Below are positions 18,901 to 25,175 of a DNA stretch of 25,175 bases, piece by piece. The notes below the pieces were generated by a model that was given only the letters and a program-made list of their open reading frames with translations, was not told where the DNA came from and ran no database searches. Location of the stretch: positions 1 through 25,175 of the forward strand of contig JAHLTZ010000122.1 in assembly GCA_025786725.1 (NCBI GenBank). The letters run 5' to 3'. A program made the position numbers and the translations under genes. How positions within the stretch are numbered: the stretch's first letter is position 1; the number at the start of each line of letters is the position of its first letter. Source of the stretch: Syncephalis fuscata. Lineage: Eukaryota; Zoopagomycota; Zoopagomycetes; Zoopagales; Piptocephalidaceae.

Positions 18901-20493
18901 AACTGTCTTAATAAGAGTCGTGCCAAACATAGCTATCTGGATAGCCAACAGAGTACAGCCGATACTAATCGTGAACACAATACAGACCATGGTAATAAAA
19001 CGGCCGATATAGTAGATAATGATGCCACTATACGTGTTAAAGGCTCAATGACATCGGCACTATTTGCATCGATGCCAACAACACCTATACAACATATAGT
19101 AATGGAGAATTTGCCAGAAGGCATATTGGCCCGTCGAATACGAAATATGTCTAAAAAGGAACGGAAACCATTAAGGCAGTTGGTACGAGCAGGTGTACCG
19201 GCACAGTTAAGGTAAGCTTTTGCTAAGCAATTAGTTGTAACAGTTATAATAGTAATAACAACATATAATCTAACTATTTAATTATTTAATTATTATAGAC
19301 CACAAGTAAGTAATTAACAATAAAGCAAATGGATTAACTAATCTAATATACAATTATTTATTAGATATGGCTAGAATGTTCTGGCGCCTATGATATTCGA
19401 CAGCCAAACTATTACCGACATTTACTTGATAATTATGTTGGACAGACATCAAATTGTATGAATCAAATTGAAATGGTAATACTGTTGATGATAGTGGTCA
19501 ATGTAATAAATACTAATATATCATAGGATGTACATCGTACTATGCCGGATAACATTTTCTTTGGCGGTGATGGTCCGGGCGTCTGTAAATTACGTCGAGT
19601 ACTAACAGCCTATAGTTGGTAAGTAAAATTAATGTATCTACACTCTAACCAACTGTCTTCAATATAGGCATAATCCTACAATTGGCTATTGTCAAGGTAA
19701 GTAGCAATGTTTTTAAGAAGAAATAGCCATGTCATAATCTATTAACAATTATAATTGATATCGAATATAGGTATGAATGTGATGGCTGCTACATTGTTAT
19801 TAGTATTTCCTACTTCAGAAGAGAATGCCTTCTGGATACTTGTTTATTTATTAGAGCATATTATACCTGATGGTTACCATACACACCAATTAATGGCGGC
19901 ACAGGCTGATCAGCGTGTACTTGAAGAGTTGTGTCGAGATAGTTCACCTCAGCTGGCTGGGCACTTGAAAGCATGCGGTGTTGATATGGCAGCAGTGACT
20001 ATTAGTTGGTTTCTATCGATATTTGCCGAAAGTATGCCATTAGAAGTAGGTTGACTGGATAGACACCAGTATGATATATTAACCAACCAACGAATTTATA
20101 TATCCATTTATAATATTTAGACTTTATTACGTGTATGGGACATGGTATTGGTTGAAGGTTTTTTGGCACTGTTCCGTATATCAGTGGCGCTGCTTCATTT
20201 ACACGAACGCGATATGCTTAAATTACATAGCACCGCGGCACTGTACGCTTGTTTAAAAGGTGCACCCGCCCGTACTCGACGACCTGAACGTCTACTACAA
20301 CTGGCATTTGGCCGATTAAGATCTGTAGTACGAGATGAAGTGGTTAAAACGCGTCGTGCACATCATACACAAGTATTGTGTGAAGAATATGCTTGTATGT
20401 CATTGCCTTGATTATTGTTTTTGTTTTTTGTATATCATTTGCATTCATTTTTCATTTGCAGTATACGTGGAAATGCTCCATAAACATAAGTAA
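15967..20493 (+). CDS. TBC-domain Rab GTPase-activating protein with long disordered N-terminus
   Basis: Eight exons: 15967-19211, 19299-19305, 19365-19475, 19527-19618, 19668-19696, 19771-20045, 20121-20394, 20462-20493; 1354 residues. ATG 15967 is the first in the frame. Residues about 125-198 look coiled-coil (Gln/Glu-rich, LLQRQVVTRRQQ). Residues 200-1000 are Ser/Thr/Ala-rich, disordered, and probably phosphorylated. The TBC domain starts about 1070 (LRQLVRAGVPAQLRPQIWLECSGA). It has the arginine finger in IEMDVHR (Arg1125) and the glutamine finger in GYCQG (Gln1161), then WFLSIFAESMP and LLRVWDMVLVEG. Both catalytic residues are present, so it should accelerate GTP hydrolysis on a Rab in membrane traffic; which Rab is unknown. 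Exon 2 is only 7 nt. The last intron (GTATGT...TTTGCAG) is less certain; without it the protein ends ACMSLP at 20411. Confidence 0.88.
19299..19305 (+). other. 7-nt microexon of the TBC gene
   Basis: ACCACAA lies between TTATAG and GTAAGT. It supplies the third base of Arg plus Pro-Gln, giving the conserved LRPQIW entry to the TBC domain. Skipping it joins AG to ATATGGCTAG and creates an immediate TAG stop, which would remove the entire TBC domain. Confidence 0.85.
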
Positions 20494-21748
20494 AACGATA
20501 CTTGTATTGATTATTAATTATGCTGTTTAGTGATATATTTGTATTGCAAAAAGTAATACCTAATTATTATAATGTAAAACTAGTGAATATTTATCTATAT
20601 TAACAATAGTGTTTGTACTATAAATTATTTATTTTATATCATTGTGTTATTGGATTACTAATTAATTACCTACATTGTAGAACTAATGAGTATTATAATA
20701 TAAATCATCTACTTTGTATTGTTGGACTATTGATTACCCGTAAATTAGAAATTACGCGGGTCATAAATATGGCAATTGAACTATTACCAATAGGAAAGGG
20801 GAATAGACATGTCATTGTCGTTTGATTTCGTACTCAGCAGCTTTGTTTGTTCACATCAATAAACATTTGCCATTGCCAATAATAGATCTAAAACGTCAGT
20901 TGCTGTATTATCTCCTCATTGGCTATATACTAGTCGAGTAATAAAACTTGGCTTTAATTCGGACTGTGTAAAATGCTCTAAAAATGCGCAGTCAAATAAA
21001 TCGATTGGTTATGGGCATGGCAATGCTTAGATGGAGCAGAGACGATCCCATATGCTGTATCCCTTACATTACTGCTTTTAGCATCCGTCTTGTGACCGCG
21101 TCACTCTCAAATTAGCAATAAAAATTGAGCAATAAACTCAGAAAGGCAGGGCAAATCACCCGAACTGTTTAACCAGGCCATTCTATAGAAGTGTATTCTC
21201 AGAAATAAATACCACAACGTCCTAAGCGTTTTATCTCCGGTGCCCGTTTTGTCATTGAAGCTCCTATTTACTATTTTCTATGACTTCCATTTAGGATGCT
21301 CTTTCCCAGCACTTCGCCAGCTAATGCTTTTATGCGAGCGCCATATTGTTACCGTCCACTATTTTGTCTTGTTTCCTCTTCGCCATATAGTTTTATCTAG
21401 TATCTTGGGATTTGCTTGGATAGCATTTCGTCCTGGACGTACATCTCTGCTAAAAGTACTTTTCTCCTACGCACGCGTTTTTTATGTTTGCGTATTAGCC
21501 GTGTTAAATCATCCTACCGATTGCCATTATTCTGGTCCGTTATTAATTAATTATCCTTATATTAAACGGCTATAGTACAGTACTGGAATTGCCTCCAGTA
21601 TTTCTACTGCCAAATATCCACCTGTGTGTTTTGTTGATACACAGTTGTGTAGCAATTTGCTTTGTTCAATTATTGTGTTATAAAGACAGTTGCTGAAGCT
21701 AGAACATTTAAATTACAACAACTACCATTGCCGCCCTCCCCTCACTCT
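20494..21748. other. Intergenic region, 3' flank of TBC gene and promoter/5'UTR of the peptide transporter
   Basis: No gene supported. The first ~350 bases are very AT-rich; AATAAA at 20858-20863 could be a distal poly(A) signal of the TBC gene. From 20930 the composition is more balanced. An open frame at 21240-21575 has no ATG near its start and no recognisable product. TTATAAAG near 21679 could be a TATA element for the transporter gene. Confidence 0.45.
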
Positions 21749-21829
21749 GTAAGTGTAAATTAACATTGATTGATGATTGGCTATCAATTTACGTAATCTA
21801 ACCAATATGTTGGTAACTTTTACACACAG
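21749..21829 (+). other. Probable 5'UTR intron of the OPT transporter gene
   Basis: A strong donor (CT|GTAAGTGT), a likely branch site (TCTAACC near 21797) and a good acceptor (TTTTACACACAG) bound an 81-nt intron in the leader, 60 bases before the ATG. Inferred from sequence signals only. Confidence 0.6.
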
Positions 21830-21889
21830 TAATTCTACCGCTACTGCCTACAAAGCATCTGCGGATTAAATCAGTTTATTAACCAATCA

Positions 21890-24634
21890 ATGTCACAGCA
21901 AGGATCTACAGGACGAGTACGTAGTCCACCAGGATATAGCGAGATGGATGAATCTCGCCGTACTACCTTTATTCCAGGCACTCCTGGTTGGGAACAAGCT
22001 AACCAGGAAATGAGCGAATTTAACAATGGCAACCAGTCAGAGATGTATTACGCACAAAGTGCCGGTATTAACTCTGAAGTTGCCGGTGATCCTATTCAAT
22101 CATCAGGCGATTATAATAGCACACTTGCCTCGGCCAATGGTCGATTTTCGCCAAACCAATCGCAGCAACATTATGCGACTGAGTATTCGGATGTCACTGC
22201 CGACTTTAACACCTCAAGCCAACGCCAATACTTGGTCGATGGCCAAAAGGAAAGCAACGGCACGTATACTTACGCCAATGAATACTCGCAGTACCTTGAC
22301 CATCAAACTGCTGATGAAATGGAGATGCCACAATACAGCCAGTTCACTGATGAGAAGCAAAGCCATAATAACTTCAGCCAATTTGGTACTCAAGGTCCAA
22401 GTTTCTTTGATGAGGATTTATCAGGTCCTAATGGCCGCCCTCGTCCCGTTGAAGAAGAGTCGTCCGAGGAAGAAGAAGATGACGATGAAGAGGATGAAGA
22501 AGAAGATGAGAACTCGCCGATTGAAATTGTTGCCGCAACTGTCTCGACCTTCGATGACCCGACGTTGCCTAGCTTAACATTCCGTTTCTGGGTCCTTGGT
22601 ACGTTTTTTACCGTCCTTGGCGCTGGTGTATCGCAAATATTTTACTTCCGTTCCAATGCCATTATTTTCTCTGTATTCTTTGTACAGCTGATTTCATATC
22701 CAATGGGTATACTTATGGCCATGTCATTGCCACGTCGTCAGTTCAACGTTCTCGGTTGGAGCTTCTCGTTTAATCCCGGGCCATTCAACATGAAAGAACA
22801 TATGTTGATTGGTGTATCGGCAAATACGGGCGGTACTGCAGCCTACGCTATTGACATTATTGCCGTGCAACGCTTGTTCTATGGTCGCCATGTTGGTCCA
22901 CTTGAGGCAATTCTACTGCTATTGACCACGCAATGTATTGGTTATGGTATGGCTGGTATGCTGCGCCGTTTCCTCGTTACACCTGCCAGTATGATTTGGC
23001 CATCTAACTTGGTGCAAGTGGCGCTGTACAACACTTTGCATGGCACTGAACCAGCCAATCAAGGTATGAAGCGCCAAACCTTTTTCATGATTGTGGCCTG
23101 TGCAACCTTTGTCTACCAATTGCTACCATTCTACATCGCTCCAATTCTTTCGTCAATGGCCATTCTTTGCTGGATCGCTCCAAAGAACGGCGTGGCTCAG
23201 CTATTTGGCAGTGGCTACCAAGGTCTTGGTATGCTTAACTTTTCGTTTGATTGGTCGGCCGTCGGCTCATTCGGTCCACTGTACACACCATGGTGGGCTC
23301 AGCTTAACTTCTTCTTCGGTACTATAGTCACTTTGTGGATCGTTGCTCCTATCATGTACTTCAACAATGTATGGGAGGCCAAGCGTTTTGATCTAGTAAC
23401 CCCAGAACAATTCGACGAAGATGGTGGTGAATTTGATATTATGCGTGTACTTACCAGCGATTTGGAACTTGACGAGCCTCGATTGGCCGCCTACTCTAAT
23501 TTGCGTATGTCTCCAGTATTTGCCTTAACCTATGGCACTGCCTTCATGATTATTACTGCTACACTTACTCACGTATTCCTTTACTACCGCCACTCGATCT
23601 ACCGCCAATTTAAGGCATCACGTACCGAAAAAGAAGATATCCACACTCGTTTGATGCGTGCCTATCCCGATGTACCCATCAGCTGGTATGCTGGTATATT
23701 TGTTATTATGCTTGTTGCAGCTATCATTGTGTGCGAAGTCTATCCAATCAAACTACCATGGTGGGCACTTCTACTTGCCTTAGCAATCTCGGCCATACTT
23801 GTACTGCCTATTGGTATTATCCAAGCTGTCAGTAACAATCGTGTTGGTTTGAACGTTATTACCGAGCTGGTTTGCGGTTACATGTTGCCTGGTCGTCCAA
23901 TTGCCAATGTTGCCTTCAAGGTCTATGGCTACATGACTATGTTCCAATGCCTGCTACTCGTTGAAGATATGAAACTTGGACACTACATGAAGATTCCTCC
24001 ACGCAAAATGTTTATCGTGCAACTGTGGGGCACCATTGTGGGTGCATTAGTCAATTATGGCGTTCTAGAATGGCTCGTTACCTCCAAGTTCGATATTCTA
24101 AGCGGTAAAACACCCGATCCTAGTGGTCAATGGGAAGCACGTAATACGAAGATTTTCTTCTCTGCTTCTATCATTTGGGGTGTTATGGGACCGGCCCGTG
24201 TATTCGGACAAGGTTCGCCATATGAAGTTCTCTTGTGGTTCTTCTTGGTCGGTGCGCTCTTGCCTGTTCCTTTCTACTTGCTCCACAAGAAGTATCCCAA
24301 TGGCAAGTGGCATTTGATCAACATTCCAATCATGGGTATTGGTACTTTTGCCGTACCACAGTCGCCCGCCAACTTTATCTTCTCGGGCTTCATTGTGGCA
24401 TTTGTCTTCCAGTACTATTTGTACCGTCGCCATCACGGCTGGTGGAAACGATACAATTACGTACTTAGTGCAGCCTTGGATGCTGGCACACAGATTTGTA
24501 TCATGTTTGTCGTCGTTGCCTTGTCAGATACACCGTTCCCCGTCTGGATCGGTAACTCACGGCCAAGTGTCGAGATCTGTGATCTTAGCTTGCTTGAACG
24601 TGAGATGCCGGCACAGGTTGATTTTAGCACGTAA
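21890..24634 (+). CDS. Oligopeptide transporter, OPT family
   Basis: Single coding exon, 914 residues. It imports small peptides (probably tetra/pentapeptides or glutathione-like) with protons across the plasma membrane; substrate not resolvable here. Residues 1-180 are hydrophilic, Ser/Gln/Asn/Tyr-rich, followed by an acidic run of Glu/Asp at about 184-206. The membrane domain starts near 225 (TFRFWVLGTFFTVLGAGV) and has about 14-16 hydrophobic helices. Signature motifs: NPGPFNMKEH at 295-304, ISWYAGIFV, GRPIANVAFKVYGYMT, KIPPR at 701-705, WGVMGPARVFG. It ends WIGNSRPSVEICD plus a short tail, as in fungal OPTs. Family members are usually 750-900 residues, so this is full length with a somewhat long acidic N-terminus. 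Many codons end in C, unlike the TBC and NCBP1 genes, which hints at high expression. AATAAA is ~200 bases past the stop. Confidence 0.93.
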   Translation: MSQQGSTGRVRSPPGYSEMDESRRTTFIPGTPGWEQANQEMSEFNNGNQSEMYYAQSAGINSEVAGDPIQSSGDYNSTLASANGRFSPNQSQQHYATEYSDVTADFNTSSQRQYLVDGQKESNGTYTYANEYSQYLDHQTADEMEMPQYSQFTDEKQSHNNFSQFGTQGPSFFDEDLSGPNGRPRPVEEESSEEEEDDDEEDEEEDENSPIEIVAATVSTFDDPTLPSLTFRFWVLGTFFTVLGAGVSQIFYFRSNAIIFSVFFVQLISYPMGILMAMSLPRRQFNVLGWSFSFNPGPFNMKEHMLIGVSANTGGTAAYAIDIIAVQRLFYGRHVGPLEAILLLLTTQCIGYGMAGMLRRFLVTPASMIWPSNLVQVALYNTLHGTEPANQGMKRQTFFMIVACATFVYQLLPFYIAPILSSMAILCWIAPKNGVAQLFGSGYQGLGMLNFSFDWSAVGSFGPLYTPWWAQLNFFFGTIVTLWIVAPIMYFNNVWEAKRFDLVTPEQFDEDGGEFDIMRVLTSDLELDEPRLAAYSNLRMSPVFALTYGTAFMIITATLTHVFLYYRHSIYRQFKASRTEKEDIHTRLMRAYPDVPISWYAGIFVIMLVAAIIVCEVYPIKLPWWALLLALAISAILVLPIGIIQAVSNNRVGLNVITELVCGYMLPGRPIANVAFKVYGYMTMFQCLLLVEDMKLGHYMKIPPRKMFIVQLWGTIVGALVNYGVLEWLVTSKFDILSGKTPDPSGQWEARNTKIFFSASIIWGVMGPARVFGQGSPYEVLLWFFLVGALLPVPFYLLHKKYPNGKWHLINIPIMGIGTFAVPQSPANFIFSGFIVAFVFQYYLYRRHHGWWKRYNYVLSAALDAGTQICIMFVVVALSDTPFPVWIGNSRPSVEICDLSLLEREMPAQVDFST

Positions 24635-25175
24635 ATTACGTGAAACAGCCGCAACATTAATGGGAGGATACTTTCTTTATTTACAACTCTTTCGCAGATG
24701 ATTGTACATTGATTGTGGCTACACACAATGTATAATGACTTTGGATTTCCACACTGTATACGCTGAGTTTTGGATACTTACAAACTATACACACTACCAC
24801 TATTACTACACACTATTTTCCTATTAATACAAATAAACGATTTATTCGTTTTCACTGAAAGTACTGCTAATAACAAATACTAAAATATTACAAATTTTTT
24901 GAAAGTGCAATTCAATTGCTAGTTTAGCCTTTGCATTGTGGTTGACAATTTTCATTGTTTATTCTATTGAAATCTATGCTGCCATTTTCGTTGTTCTGTA
25001 CTATTGATGAGCAATGGCCTTTGCAATCGCGAAACGTATTCATTGTTCTAAAATAGAATACAATGCACAGTTTATTATTTCTATAAGAATTTAATTACTT
25101 TGTTTTATAAATAGTTTTGTAATATCGTTTTAATATAAATATGCCACATTAAATCGACTTTAGCTTGGAAATAAA
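24635..25175. other. 3' flank of the transporter gene and right edge
   Basis: A probable poly(A) signal AATAAA at 24832-24837; beyond it, AT-rich sequence with no ORF or RNA gene that I can support. Confidence 0.55.

Noticed and set aside
21057-21067. GTATCCCTTAC, resembling a U12 GT-AG donor
   Set aside because: Not an exact consensus, no matching branch site, and no gene structure around it.
21240-21575. 111-codon open frame
   Set aside because: It begins with GTG, has no ATG for about 28 codons, and no recognisable family; more likely upstream region of the transporter gene.
22026-22577. 183-codon frame overlapping the transporter
   Set aside because: Shadow of the OPT N-terminal coding region in another frame; its Lys/Arg-rich part mirrors the acidic codons.

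Overview
The window reads as nuclear DNA of an early-diverging (zygomycete-grade, Mucoromycota or Zoopagomycota-like) fungus. The evidence is an AT-rich genome with many short GT-AG introns of about 45-90 nt, AATAAA signals just after stop codons, fungal-type oligopeptide transporter, F-box and TBC proteins, and a minor-spliceosome (U12-type) intron. U12 introns are kept by some basal fungi and absent from most Dikarya. The lineage is an inference from gene style; no species can be named.

Layout. 1-5.2 kb: a seven-helix membrane protein of unknown family (4175-5167) and a 5'-truncated paralogue (523-1187), with an intronless F-box protein between them (2011-3597). 5.9-9.7 kb: a 20-exon gene for the large subunit of the nuclear cap-binding complex (CBP80/NCBP1). 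Its eleventh intron (7900-7990) is an AT-AC intron. 9.8-11.2 kb: a convergent Myb/SANT-like (trihelix) DNA-binding protein with a polyglutamine tract. 11.6-14.8 kb: a tandemly duplicated cassette. Each unit has a promoter, a small secreted double-psi beta-barrel (RlpA/expansin-like) protein on the + strand, and a 66-residue I9/PBI2-type proteinase inhibitor on the - strand. The promoter of the first unit carries four copies of a 55-bp element; the second unit has a single diverged copy. 16.0-20.5 kb: a large TBC-domain Rab-GAP with a long disordered N-terminus and a 7-nt microexon. 21.9-24.6 kb: an oligopeptide transporter of the OPT family with a probable 5'UTR intron.

How the genes relate. 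The neighbours are mostly functionally independent: mRNA cap binding, transcription, vesicle traffic, peptide uptake, ubiquitin ligase adaptor. The exception is the duplicated cassette at 11.6-14.8 kb, which looks like an accessory secreted-protein/protease-inhibitor locus. The inhibitor halves are almost identical (six differences seen in about 680 bp) while the secreted halves and promoters have diverged strongly.

The strongest single observation is the AT-AC intron. Donor, branch site, acceptor spacing, reading frame and protein colinearity all agree on it, and no GT-AG alternative keeps the frame.
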